DNA of 64,000 nucleotides from Desulfuromonadales bacterium (lineage in GTDB: Bacteria; Desulfobacterota; Desulfuromonadia; Desulfuromonadales; BM103). Below the pieces are notes generated by a model. It saw only the letters and a list, made by a program, of their open reading frames with translations, did not search any database and was not told the origin of the DNA. Positions 34,550 through 42,242 of the stretch are shown here, in pieces. The position numbers and the translations under genes are program-made. The stretch spans positions 1 through 64,000 of the forward strand of contig JAMONP010000067.1 of the NCBI GenBank assembly GCA_027065695.1. The letters are read 5' to 3'. Each line of letters opens with the position of its first letter. Within the stretch, counting starts at the first letter, position 1.

Positions 34550-35725
34550 TCAGAAGAGATCTTTAAGCCAGCCGAAGGCAACCATGGTACCGATGGCTGA
34601 ACCGAGGGAAGAGAGGAAGAAGACCAGCAGGACTCTGGTCAGACGGTTGCGCCACCAGCCGCTTAGCTTGGCGATGTCCTCCGAGACCCTCTCCATGTCG
34701 CTGACTTTTGGCGGAGCGACATAGGCCTGAACCATGCCGGTAACGAAACCGGCGCCGATCGTCGGGTTGAGTGAGGTGATCGGTGCGGCTATAAAGGCTG
34801 CCAGAATTGTCAGCGGGTGGCCCAGAGCAATCAATGCCCCTAATGCAGAGAGAACACCGTTGGCCAGAATCCACGCCACAGCAGCGTCAGCCATCTGTTG
34901 AGTATTCCCAGTCATAAATCCCGCGATAAACAACCCCACTACAATAGCTGGTATCAGCCACGGCAGCAATTTTGAGAGCGCAGTCTTTTCAGGAATGATA
35001 GAAAGCTCGTTGATTTCCTCGGCGGTAAATGTCTGCCCCAATTTTTTGAGAATACCCGGCATGTGAGCCGCGCCTACAATTGCAACGACCTTATCACCAG
35101 GTGCTTGCCTGATGAGGTTGGCCATATAAGTGTCACGCTCATCTACCAGGATCGTTTTAACTGTTGGCAGAACATCCGACATCTCGTCCAGCATGGCAGA
35201 GAGAGTGTCGGTCTGGCGCAGTTTGGCGAGTTCCTCCTCATCGATTTTCTGAGAGTCGAACATGCTGGCCAGCAGAGTGGAAAACAGGGTCATTTTCTTC
35301 CAGAAGCCAGCCTTGCGCCAGGCCCTCAGCAAGGTCGTGCGGATTTCACGATCGACCAGTTGTAGATCTTTACCGAGTTCCTCGGCAGCCTCAGCTGCTG
35401 CAGCCAGTTCAGCACCGGGTTTAACACCTGTTTGCAGCCCCATGCGTTTTTGAAACGAGGACAGGGCCAAGTTAGCTAGTAAAAAGGGTGCTTGCCCCTT
35501 TTTAATAATCTGGACCAGATTGAGTGATTCCCATTGTCTGGGGTTGCGTAATGCTTGGTAACGCTGCTCGTCCAACTCCACGCAGACAGTATCTGGATTT
35601 TCATCCTGAATGACCGCCTTGACAGTATCAACAGAGTCCTGGGAGATATGTGCAGTACCAACCAGAACATATTCCTGATCATCAATGGTTATGCGATGTA
35701 TGTCGGCATTCTCAATAGTACTCAT
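34550..35725 (-). CDS. TraB/PrgY (GumN-like) domain membrane protein
   Basis: 391 aa from ATG 35725 (AAGG 6 bases upstream); the frame extends through the 6S RNA region to 35791 but without support. YVLVGTAHISQDSVDTV near residue 15, DTVCVELDEQRYQALR near 45, and VVAIVGAAHMPGI near 211 are the two GxxH/E motifs of the TraB-PrgY Tiki-like metalloprotease superfamily. About five hydrophobic segments fill residues 255-390. PrgY of Enterococcus inhibits a pheromone; the bacterial role is otherwise unclear. It directly follows the 6S RNA and its terminator. Confidence 0.88.
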   Translation of the reverse strand: MSTIENADIHRITIDDQEYVLVGTAHISQDSVDTVKAVIQDENPDTVCVELDEQRYQALRNPRQWESLNLVQIIKKGQAPFLLANLALSSFQKRMGLQTGVKPGAELAAAAEAAEELGKDLQLVDREIRTTLLRAWRKAGFWKKMTLFSTLLASMFDSQKIDEEELAKLRQTDTLSAMLDEMSDVLPTVKTILVDERDTYMANLIRQAPGDKVVAIVGAAHMPGILKKLGQTFTAEEINELSIIPEKTALSKLLPWLIPAIVVGLFIAGFMTGNTQQMADAAVAWILANGVLSALGALIALGHPLTILAAFIAAPITSLNPTIGAGFVTGMVQAYVAPPKVSDMERVSEDIAKLSGWWRNRLTRVLLVFFLSSLGSAIGTMVAFGWLKDLF

Positions 35726-35745
35726 AACGGCCTTTCGAACTAAAC

Positions 35746-35771
35746 AAAAAGACGCCGGGTTTCCCGACGTC
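35746..35771 (-). terminator. Intrinsic terminator of the 6S RNA transcript
   Basis: On the minus strand GACGTCGGG and CCCGGCGTC pair around an AAA-type loop with one G-T wobble, followed by five T (35750-35746). It lies between the 3' end of the 6S RNA and the TraB start codon at 35725. Confidence 0.8.
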
Positions 35772-35780
35772 TTCTCTATT

Positions 35781-35959
35781 GCTCTCCACACCTGTCGTGG
35801 GTTCGTGGCCTCACGACGACGACCAACTAAGTGGGTGGGACTGTGAACGCTTCAGGCGTCCCGCTCCGCGACGGGCTTGCACACCACGCTCACAAGGAAC
35901 CTTCCCGATAAAAATATATTCCGCGTGGGCATAGCAACCTCACCTACAGGGCAGAGAGC
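35781..35959 (-). ncRNA. ssrS: 6S RNA (SsrS)
   Basis: On the minus strand, 5' GCTCTCTGCCCTGT (35959-35946) pairs with 3' ACAGGTGTGGAGAGC (35795-35781) as the closing stem of a 179-nt RNA, the usual 6S size. The apical part matches the best conserved 6S arm: GTGGTGTGCAAGCCCG, a short loop, CGGGACGCCTGAAG, compared with GTTGGTGAGCATGCTCGG and CCGAGAAGCCTTAA in E. coli 6S. The region codes no protein and ends in a terminator. 6S RNA mimics an open promoter and sequesters the housekeeping sigma RNA polymerase in stationary phase. RNase P, tmRNA and SRP RNA were considered and lack their hallmark motifs. Confidence 0.8.
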
Positions 35960-36064
35960 AGAGTTGATGAATCAATGCGTTTTCAGTATAGGAAAAATGA
36001 CGCTGCAACTCAAGAAGAAACCTGTCTGCATAACAGCGAAGGCTTAAAAAGATTGCAGGTGGCT

Positions 36065-36601
36065 TTATGCTTTCACAAATTTCAGTGAAACCGAGTTGAT
36101 GCAATAACGCAGGCCGGTCGGTTTGGGGCCGTCTTCGAAGACATGTCCCAGATGACCTTTACAACGACTACAGTGAACTTCATTACGCACCGTCAGCCAG
36201 CTGCGGTCTTTCGTCAAACCAATATTCTCAATGGCAATCGGTTGGTAATAGCTTGACCAGCCGGTTCCAGAATCGAATTTGTGGTCCGAATGGAAAAGAT
36301 CCTGGCCACAACAGATACATTGGTAGACTCCTGCCTCATAATTCTTGTCATACTCGCCAGTAAAAGCATGCTCTGTTCCGTGCTTCCTGGTGACGTGAAA
36401 CGTCTCCGGAGTCAATGCCTCGCGCCACTCTTGTTCTGATTTGTTTGCTTTGTTTACTATAATGTAGGACCCTTTAACAGCAGACCAGACTTTAATCTGA
36501 TCTGAAACTTTTGCAAACAGATTGCCGACCGTCACAAAACTGCCATAGCAGGAAAGTACGACACCTATTGATATGCGTTTGAGAAATGTTCGGCGATACA
36601 T
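36065..36601 (-). CDS. msrB: Peptide-methionine (R)-S-oxide reductase, exported form
   Basis: 178 aa. Residues 1-31 (MYRRTFLKRISIGVVLSCYG...) are a signal sequence of twin-arginine appearance (RRTFLK), so the enzyme should act outside the cytoplasm. SEQEWREALTPETFHVTRKHGTE begins the MsrB domain. Zinc ligands are in QCICCGQDLF and HCSRCKGHLGHVF. The catalytic Cys is C167 in RYCINSVSLKF. It reduces R-methionine sulfoxide in oxidised proteins. No MsrA is nearby. Upstream, 36602-36882 holds nothing recognisable apart from the divergent promoter space shared with the SYLF lipoprotein. Confidence 0.93.
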   Translation of the reverse strand: MYRRTFLKRISIGVVLSCYGSFVTVGNLFAKVSDQIKVWSAVKGSYIIVNKANKSEQEWREALTPETFHVTRKHGTEHAFTGEYDKNYEAGVYQCICCGQDLFHSDHKFDSGTGWSSYYQPIAIENIGLTKDRSWLTVRNEVHCSRCKGHLGHVFEDGPKPTGLRYCINSVSLKFVKA

Positions 36602-36882
36602 AATAACGTACCTACTTTGTCAGATGTTAGCCGCTTGCCTGCCATATAGTTTGACAGGTTTCCAGAGCGTAACCATGCAGGATGGCCATCACCTGATGCT
36701 AGCATAACTATTTTCTTGCTGTAGAAGGTGGCAAGGAAGCAAGGGATCTTAAGGTGGCTGGACAATTTTATATTGCACGTGAAAATAGTGTATTTAAGAG
36801 CTGGCATATATTCGCACTGACCTGATATAATTGACAGGATTGTTTGACCATAATTCACTTAATGGAAACAAAGGATGCGACA

Positions 36883-37455
36883 ATGAAAAGAATAATTCTG
36901 GTAATTCTCTCTGCTGTTCTTGTCCTGTCTCTGAGCGCATGTCTTTCACCAAGCGGAGGCACCTCCGAGCAGAAGCGCGTAGTGATTCAGCGCATGCACG
37001 ATGAAACCCTGGCCGACCTTTACAGACAACGGCCTACAGCGGAAGATATTGTTAACAAGGCCGCTGGTTACGCGGTATTCAGCAATGTTAACGCCCAGTT
37101 CTTTTTCTTGGGCGGAGGCGGTGGTTATGGTGTTGTTGTTAACCACGACAAAACGCAGAAGACATACATGCGAATGGCCCAGATTGACCTTGGGCTCGGG
37201 CTGGGCGTGCAGGATGTCCGTGTTGTGTTCGTTTTTCATAGTGCTCGGGCATTGAACAGTTTTGTTAACAGTGGTTGGGAATTCGGTGTCCAGGCTGATG
37301 CGGCCGCCAAAGCCAGAGATAAGGGCTTAGCTGCTACAGGTGAGATTTCTATTGATGCTGAAACAAGTATGTACACTATGTCGGAATCGGGGTTGATGGC
37401 CAAGGTCAATCTGGCCGGGACTAAATATTGGCAGGCTGACAGCTTGAATTACTGA
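36883..37455 (+). CDS. SYLF/YSC84-like lipid-binding lipoprotein
   Basis: 190 aa from ATG 36883 (AAGGA at good distance; an upstream in-frame start at 36844 is unlikely). A lipoprotein signal with lipobox LSAC ends near residue 21. The rest (DIVNKAAGYAVFSNVNAQFFFLGGGGGYGVV, WEFGVQADAAAKARDKG) is a SYLF domain, the lipid-binding fold shared with YSC84 and Pseudomonas BPSL1445-type antigens. It is probably anchored in the outer or inner membrane facing the periplasm. The physiological role of bacterial SYLF lipoproteins is not settled. Confidence 0.88.
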   Translation: MKRIILVILSAVLVLSLSACLSPSGGTSEQKRVVIQRMHDETLADLYRQRPTAEDIVNKAAGYAVFSNVNAQFFFLGGGGGYGVVVNHDKTQKTYMRMAQIDLGLGLGVQDVRVVFVFHSARALNSFVNSGWEFGVQADAAAKARDKGLAATGEISIDAETSMYTMSESGLMAKVNLAGTKYWQADSLNY

Positions 37456-37506
37456 CGCTGGTTTTTTGTTGCCTCATTCACTTATGTATTAATATCAGGT
37501 GTTTCT

Positions 37507-37712
37507 ATGCCGTTGTTCTTCTGGAAAAAAGTTACGAAATCAATGTTTCCGAAATCGATATGCAGCACCGTCGGTTGGTGGGTTTGATCAATGAATTGTC
37601 TGATGCGATGATGGTTAAGCGAGGGCATATGTCTATTCAGCGTGTTCTTGTAGGACTGGTGGACTACATTCAGGTACATTTCACGACTGAAGAGGAGGTT
37701 ATGCTGGAATAA
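37507..37712 (+). pseudogene. Bacteriohemerythrin, frameshifted and truncated
   Basis: ATG 37507 starts MPLFFWKK, then a run of six A (37525-37530) where one missing A shifts the frame. In the next frame the sequence continues SYEINVSEIDMQHRRLVGLI, ELSDAMM, VDYIQVHFTTEEEVMLE, then TAA at 37710. This is the N-terminal half of a bacteriohemerythrin, with the iron ligands of IDMQH and the HFTTEE segment. The C-terminal half (HKxEH and HI.xxD ligands) is missing, and the next gene's 3' end follows within 7 bp. Even with the frameshift repaired the protein would be incomplete, so a true pseudogene is likely. Confidence 0.8.
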
Positions 37713-37718
37713 GTACAG

Positions 37719-38228
37719 TCAAAGCCCATGAATCCAGGCGATCTCCAGTTGAAAAGAACCCTCTTGGCCGTCGGCGATAAACAAACCGAAACTTTCGATT
37801 CTGGTTGTGTTCAAGGGTGCGACAGTCGACAGCTTTACGCCATGATGGGTCGCAGTGAAGTCATCAAACGGTAAGTAGAGCTCCTGCCAGGTGTCATGCT
37901 CAGTCGTGAAAGTAGCCTGATAGCTGATGCCGTCAAAAAAGAGGTCAGTCCTCAGGCTGAGCTTATAGCTCTTGCCGTCACCGCGCAGGCGAAGTTTGAG
38001 GCCTGAATATTGTCCCAGATCGTAATTGGCTGAGTCGGAGCGGATCGAGGCAAAGCCACCGTTGTTTTCAAGGGATACCCTACCAGAGAAACGTAATCCA
38101 ACCTTGTCAATCTGTTCCGGTTTACTCTGCGAACAACCACCCATAATATGATCGTCGATGGCCTCCCAGTGGTGGGCTGTTTGTGTATCGGTAAAATCAA
38201 GAAGCATGTTCTCAAACGAATTTGTCAT
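37719..38228 (-). CDS. CIA30 (complex I intermediate-associated protein 30) family protein
   Basis: 169 aa from ATG 38228 (GGAG five bases upstream). WEAIDDHIMGGCSQSKPE near residue 20, FSGRVSLENNGGFASIRSD near 47, YSGLKLRLRGDGKSYKLSLRT near 73 and the final ESFGLFIADGQEGSFQLEIAWI are the conserved beta-sandwich blocks of CIA30/NDUFAF1-like proteins. Bacterial members are soluble; a role in complex assembly or carbohydrate-like ligand binding is unproven. The C-terminal end meets the hemerythrin relic. Confidence 0.88.
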   Translation of the reverse strand: MTNSFENMLLDFTDTQTAHHWEAIDDHIMGGCSQSKPEQIDKVGLRFSGRVSLENNGGFASIRSDSANYDLGQYSGLKLRLRGDGKSYKLSLRTDLFFDGISYQATFTTEHDTWQELYLPFDDFTATHHGVKLSTVAPLNTTRIESFGLFIADGQEGSFQLEIAWIHGL

Positions 38229-38440
38229 GACCACTCCACTGAGAGTAAATTGATTACCTGTTAATTTGCCCTGAAAGGCTTCTACCGCGACTTAAGGGCA
38301 TATGTCAACCTTGTGTTCTGTTGTCGTCGCTTGCCGCTGGCAGAGAAACCCTTGTTATGATAGTTTAACTTCGTCGTGCTCATCTGAGGCCGTGCTTATC
38401 TTGGGGTCAGGATGAACACGGTCAATACTTTCTGGAGTCA

Positions 38441-39649
38441 TTGTTTCGTCTTATGCAATTGTTGCGATCTCTCCTTCAGCTGATGGTTCCCGGCACAATC
38501 TTCTCTGCGGCACTCTACCTGCATCTTGAAGTAGTCATTCAACCCGCCTGGCAGTCGCTGTTGCCCCTGTTTCCATACCTGGCTATTATCGCAGGATTAT
38601 TCCTCGGCTGGAGGTTCAATCGGACCCGAGTTCTCTGGGTAATCCTTTTGTTGATTATTGTTGACCGGGGCTTGACACAGACAACATCCTTTGGTCATGA
38701 GTATCTCCTGCAGATAGCACCACTTCTTGTTCCACTTAACTTGGTATTTTACAGTTGGTGGGCAGAACGTGGGCTCTTTACTGTACATGGCCTGCTGCGT
38801 CTGGTGATTTTACTGACCCAACTTACCGGTGTCACCTGGTTGTATTTCACACATCCCGGGGAAGTAATGGCCTGGCTGGATCGGCCACTATTTTCCAGCT
38901 CCTTTCTTGAACAAGCCCCTTTCTCGCAAATTTCTATGCTGGCTATGGCTCTCAGCCTGGTCGCATTGTTGGTTCGGTTCTACAAAAAACCGGAGGCTTT
39001 GGAAGGTAGTTTTTGTTGGGTTCTGGCTTCAATTGTTGCGGGCTTATGGTGGCCGGATTGTTTTGCTTTCTGGGGTGGTGTTGCAGCATTTCTACTGGCA
39101 ATAGCCATCATCGAAGGTAGTTTTAAGATGGCTTTTAATGACGAGTTGACCGGTTTACCGGCTCGTCGAGCCATGAACGAACTCTTACTCAAGGTTGGCC
39201 GACATTATACCTTTGCCATGGTCGATGTGGACCATTTTAAAAAAGTCAACGACGTCCACGGTCACGATGTTGGTGACCAGGTTCTACGCATGGTGGCCAC
39301 GTGTCTGCGCCGAGTTACAGGGGGAGGGCGTGCCTATCGCTATGGTGGCGAGGAATTTGCCGTAATTTTCCCGAACAAAAATCTGGAACGAGCGCTGCCG
39401 CATCTTGAGGAATTACGTGAAACCATAGCCCGTGCTGGTTTCATTATCCGAGGCCGTAAAAGGCCAAAGAATAAACCGGAGAAAAAGGCTAAAGGCAGTT
39501 CCGGCAAAGCAAAGATTCAGGTTACGGTCAGTATAGGTGTGGCTACTCGTAATGATATTAACAGCACGTCAGAACAGCTGATCAAGGCGGCCGACCAGGC
39601 TCTCTATAAGGCTAAAAGAGGCGGTCGAAACCAGGTTCGTTCAGCCTGA
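38441..39649 (+). CDS. Membrane-bound diguanylate cyclase (GGDEF)
   Basis: 402 aa from TTG 38441; ATG 38453 is an alternative, and GGAG lies 3 or 15 bases before them. About seven hydrophobic segments (residues 8-230) form an integral membrane sensor. The GGDEF domain runs from about 240 to 400: NDELTGLPARRAM, VDVDHFKKVNDVHGHDVGD and RYGGEEFAVIF. The RxxD inhibitory site five residues before GGEEF is absent (TGGG). An unusual basic linker of about 25 residues (GRKRPKNKPEKKAKGSSG) is inserted before VTVSIGVATR. It makes cyclic di-GMP. Confidence 0.9.
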   Translation: MFRLMQLLRSLLQLMVPGTIFSAALYLHLEVVIQPAWQSLLPLFPYLAIIAGLFLGWRFNRTRVLWVILLLIIVDRGLTQTTSFGHEYLLQIAPLLVPLNLVFYSWWAERGLFTVHGLLRLVILLTQLTGVTWLYFTHPGEVMAWLDRPLFSSSFLEQAPFSQISMLAMALSLVALLVRFYKKPEALEGSFCWVLASIVAGLWWPDCFAFWGGVAAFLLAIAIIEGSFKMAFNDELTGLPARRAMNELLLKVGRHYTFAMVDVDHFKKVNDVHGHDVGDQVLRMVATCLRRVTGGGRAYRYGGEEFAVIFPNKNLERALPHLEELRETIARAGFIIRGRKRPKNKPEKKAKGSSGKAKIQVTVSIGVATRNDINSTSEQLIKAADQALYKAKRGGRNQVRSA

Positions 39650-39828
39650 TGTTTGGAATGGCCTTTGCTCAATTCATCGGGCGGGATGGTCTGCGAGACA
39701 TCGAGGCTTGTCTTCATTCCCATGAACAAAACAACCTTAATGCCATGACTTATTTCACTGCAGCTTGGCTCAAGCTTGCCAATCCATCTGGCCGCATGGG
39801 GGGAGTGAAAGTCAGATCTGAACGGTGA
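39649..39828 (+). pseudogene. IS4-type transposase N-terminal fragment (59 codons)
   Basis: ATG 39649 shares a base with the cyclase stop (TGATG). The frame begins MFGMAFAQFIGRDGLRDIEACLHSH, closely resembling the DUF4372 N-terminal region of IS4-family transposases (LxFAQxxxRxSLRDIEACL). After residue 26 the match is lost, and the frame ends at 39828 without any DDE catalytic segment. A remnant of an insertion sequence, not an active gene. The following 67 bp up to the riboswitch contain nothing recognisable. Confidence 0.6.
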
Positions 39829-39895
39829 TATAGATAAAATGAAATAATTAGTCGATTACCATTGACAAAGGGAATGTTGCTAAATTACTCTGTCA

Positions 39896-40027
39896 GTCAT
39901 TGAAGGGGAGTAGCAACCGGTGGGAGACACTACCGGCCCGCGATACGTCAATACGGTGGTCATCCACCCGGGCGCGGGGTTGCGACGCTTAAGTCGAAAT
40001 CTGCAAGACCTTTATCCAGAGCATGAC
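39896..40027 (+). promoter_or_regulatory. yybP-ykoY (manganese) riboswitch aptamer
   Basis: The outer stem pairs GTCAT (39896-39900) with ATGAC (40023-40027) and GAAGG with CCTTT. Inside are the two invariant strands of this class: GGGGAGTAGC (39905-39914) and CTGCAAGACCTTTATC (40001-40016). Between them are the L3 element ACGTCAATAC (39946-39955) and a GC-rich third arm (CCCGGGCGCGGGG). The class binds Mn2+ and normally switches genes on at high Mn2+. It sits 68 bp before the htpX start and must control htpX and probably the antiporter that follows. Confidence 0.85.
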
Positions 40028-40043
40028 AACATGCCAAGGGTAG

Positions 40044-40094
40044 AGGTCTTTTCTTTTACCTGCGGCGTAACCAACGCGTATGGAGGTAAAAGAA
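40044..40094 (+). promoter_or_regulatory. Riboswitch expression platform: hairpin masking the htpX ribosome site
   Basis: TTCTTTTACCT (40051-40061) is perfectly complementary to AGGTAAAAGAA (40084-40094), which contains most of the GGAGG ribosome site and abuts the ATG at 40095. Immediately before it, AGGTCTT (40044-40050) can pair with AAGACCT (40005-40011), the 3' strand of the aptamer core. The two pairings suggest translational control. Confidence 0.75.
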
Positions 40095-40949
40095 ATGAAC
40101 CACATTAAAACCACCTTTCTTCTCACCTGTCTCACCCTTCTTCTGGTCGCCATGGGCAGTGCCATCGGTGGCCAGTCCGGCATGATCATCGCCTTTCTTC
40201 TTGCCGGTGGCATGAACTTCTTCTCATACTGGTACTCAGACAAGATCGTCCTCAAGATGTACAAAGCCAGGGAAGTATCTGCTGCTGAGAGTCCCAATTT
40301 ATACAACATGGTTCGGCGTCTCGCGCAGCGGGCAAACATGCCGATGCCCAAGGTCTATATCATCCCCTCCGAAGGTTCCAATGCCTTTGCCACCGGTCGT
40401 AACCCCCAGAACGCTGCTGTTGCCGCCACCGAAGGGATTCTGCGTCTCCTCAACGAAGATGAGCTTGAAGGGGTGATGGCCCATGAACTGGCCCACGTGC
40501 AGAACCGTGACACCCTGATTTCAACCATTGTCGCGACTTTTGCCGGGGCTATCGCCATGCTCGGCAGCATGTTGCAGTGGGCTGCCATCTTCGGTGGCGG
40601 CAGGAGTGATGACGAAGATGGAGGCGGCATGCTCGGTAGTCTGGCGTTGGCCTTTATCGCCCCAATGGCGGCGATGCTGATCCAGATGGCGGTCTCTCGC
40701 TCACGCGAGTACCTGGCTGATGCTTCTGGTGCCCGAATCTGCGGCAAGCCGTTGGCTCTGGCCAATGCCCTGCGCAAACTGCATATGGGCGCTCAGGCGA
40801 TGCCGATACAGGAGGCGACTCCAGCTACTTCCCATATGTTTATCGTCAACCCCTTGACCGGTGGATCAATGCGCAAGCTTTTCTCCACCCATCCCCCCAT
40901 GGAGGAGCGTGTTGCCAGGCTGGAGTCCATGGCCTCGAGACTGGATTAA
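40095..40949 (+). CDS. htpX: Protease HtpX homologue (M48 membrane metalloprotease)
   Basis: 284 aa from ATG 40095 (GGAGG 8 bases upstream); ATG 40080 would place the ribosome site inside the gene. Two membrane helices at about 7-45, [26 protein letters not shown] near 86, the zinc motif H130-E-x-x-H134 ([11 protein letters not shown]), two further helices at about 143-200, and [13 protein letters not shown] near 206 with the third ligand Glu. HtpX degrades misfolded membrane proteins. Placement behind a manganese riboswitch is unusual and may mean the protease is needed when Mn2+ mis-metallates or stresses membrane proteins. The antiporter gene follows in 40 bp. Confidence 0.95.
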   Translation: MNHIKTTFLLTCLTLLLVAMGSAIGGQSGMIIAFLLAGGMNFFSYWYSDKIVLKMYKAREVSAAESPNLYNMVRRLAQRANMPMPKVYIIPSEGSNAFATGRNPQNAAVAATEGILRLLNEDELEGVMAHELAHVQNRDTLISTIVATFAGAIAMLGSMLQWAAIFGGGRSDDEDGGGMLGSLALAFIAPMAAMLIQMAVSRSREYLADASGARICGKPLALANALRKLHMGAQAMPIQEATPATSHMFIVNPLTGGSMRKLFSTHPPMEERVARLESMASRLD

Positions 40950-40989
40950 AGAGTGCGATCAGCTGGATGTTAACCGTGGAGGTTGTTTC

Positions 40990-42087
40990 GTGGATTCTTT
41001 GACCCTGATTCTTTTCGTTTGTGGTTTCATCGCTCTGATAGGTGGTGCTGAGTTGATGGTCCGGGGTGCTGCGCACTTGGCTAAAGTCGTTGGTATTTCA
41101 CCGCTTGTAGTCGGTTTGACGGTAGTGGCCTTTGGGACCAGCGCACCCGAACTGGGGGTCAGCGTGATGTCCTCCTTCTCGGGGCAGTCAGACATTGCAC
41201 TGGGTAACGTTGTTGGTAGCAATATCGCCAACATTCTGCTGATCCTGGGGCTTTCCGCGCTGGCCGCTCCCCTGGTCGTTTCCAGGCAATTGTTGCGTGT
41301 TGAGGTGCCCCTGATGCTGGGAGTATCTCTGCTGACCTGGGGTATGGCTCTCGATGGCAACATCGGGCGCTTTGAAGGACTCTTGCTTTTTGCCGGAGTA
41401 ATTGGTTACACGCTCTGGGCGTTCCGCCGCAGTCGCCGAAACAACAGTCGTGAAAACCAGAAAACTATTGGCGAACCAGGCGACATGACGGTAAAAGGCA
41501 ATTCACTGGTCAGTAACCTCCTGCTTATTCTCGCCGGGCTGGCGTTACTTGGAGTCGGTTCGAACTGGCTCGTCTCCGGCGCAGTGGCCTTGGCGAAACT
41601 CTTCGGGGTGAGTGATTTACTGATAGGGTTGACCATCGTCTCAGTCGGCACTTCGATGCCGGAACTCGCCACTTCGGTGATGGCGAGCTTGCGTGGGCAA
41701 AGAGACATGGCGGTCGGTAATATCGTTGGCAGCAATCTCTTTAATCTCATGGCAGTGCTTGGGTTGACTGCCGTCGTAGCCCCCGATGGGGTCAACGTCG
41801 CTGCGCAGGCACTGAAGTTCGATCTGCCGGTCATGATTGCGGTCATGGCGGCCAGTATCCCGATCTTTTTCAGCGGCTACCTGATCAGTCGTGGAGAAGG
41901 TGCCATGCTTACAGGTTACTACCTCATATATACCCTCTACCTGGTGCTGAGTGCCGTCGGGCACCAAACTCTGCCGGCATTGAGTGCTGGTTTGGTCTGG
42001 GTGGCTTTGCCATTGACAGGATTACTTCTGGTCATTACCGCTGGGCGCACACTTTACGACCATAGGGTCCGCGCCTGTAAACCTTAA
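40990..42087 (+). CDS. Calcium/sodium antiporter, CaCA superfamily (YrbG-like)
   Basis: 365 aa from GTG 40990 with GGAGG 7 bases upstream; the long open frame before it overlaps htpX. About ten to eleven helices. The two alpha repeats are clear: VVAFGTSAPELGVSVMSS with ALGNVVGSNIANILLILG (about 42-90) and VSVGTSMPELATSVMAS with AVGNIVGSNLFNLMAVLG (about 215-265), each with the ion-binding Glu of GTSxPE and the GNxxGSN motif. The inverted repeats exchange cations, usually Ca2+ for Na+ or H+. Being downstream of a Mn2+ riboswitch and htpX, it is a candidate Mn2+ exporter. Confidence 0.93.
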   Translation: MDSLTLILFVCGFIALIGGAELMVRGAAHLAKVVGISPLVVGLTVVAFGTSAPELGVSVMSSFSGQSDIALGNVVGSNIANILLILGLSALAAPLVVSRQLLRVEVPLMLGVSLLTWGMALDGNIGRFEGLLLFAGVIGYTLWAFRRSRRNNSRENQKTIGEPGDMTVKGNSLVSNLLLILAGLALLGVGSNWLVSGAVALAKLFGVSDLLIGLTIVSVGTSMPELATSVMASLRGQRDMAVGNIVGSNLFNLMAVLGLTAVVAPDGVNVAAQALKFDLPVMIAVMAASIPIFFSGYLISRGEGAMLTGYYLIYTLYLVLSAVGHQTLPALSAGLVWVALPLTGLLLVITAGRTLYDHRVRACKP

Positions 42088-42242
42088 TGCATTTATAGTT
42101 CGTTTCATGAAATGGGAAGAAGACAGTCGCTTATATTGATCTTGGTTTAAAGGAAATAGCCGATCATGAGCGAGAGAGCTACTAGCATACAGTGGAAGAA
42201 GCACTGAAGGCTATGGCATAAACGTAAGCTACGGAGGAAAAC

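Noticed and set aside
35726-35959. RNase P RNA, tmRNA or SRP RNA
   Set aside because: The GAGGAAAGTCCGGGC strand of RNase P, the CCA-ended acceptor arm of tmRNA and the GGAAGGAAGCA loop of SRP RNA are all absent, while the 6S arm and length fit.
39920-40108. 62-codon open frame
   Set aside because: It covers the riboswitch aptamer and ribosome-site hairpin; the RNA structure explains the sequence better.
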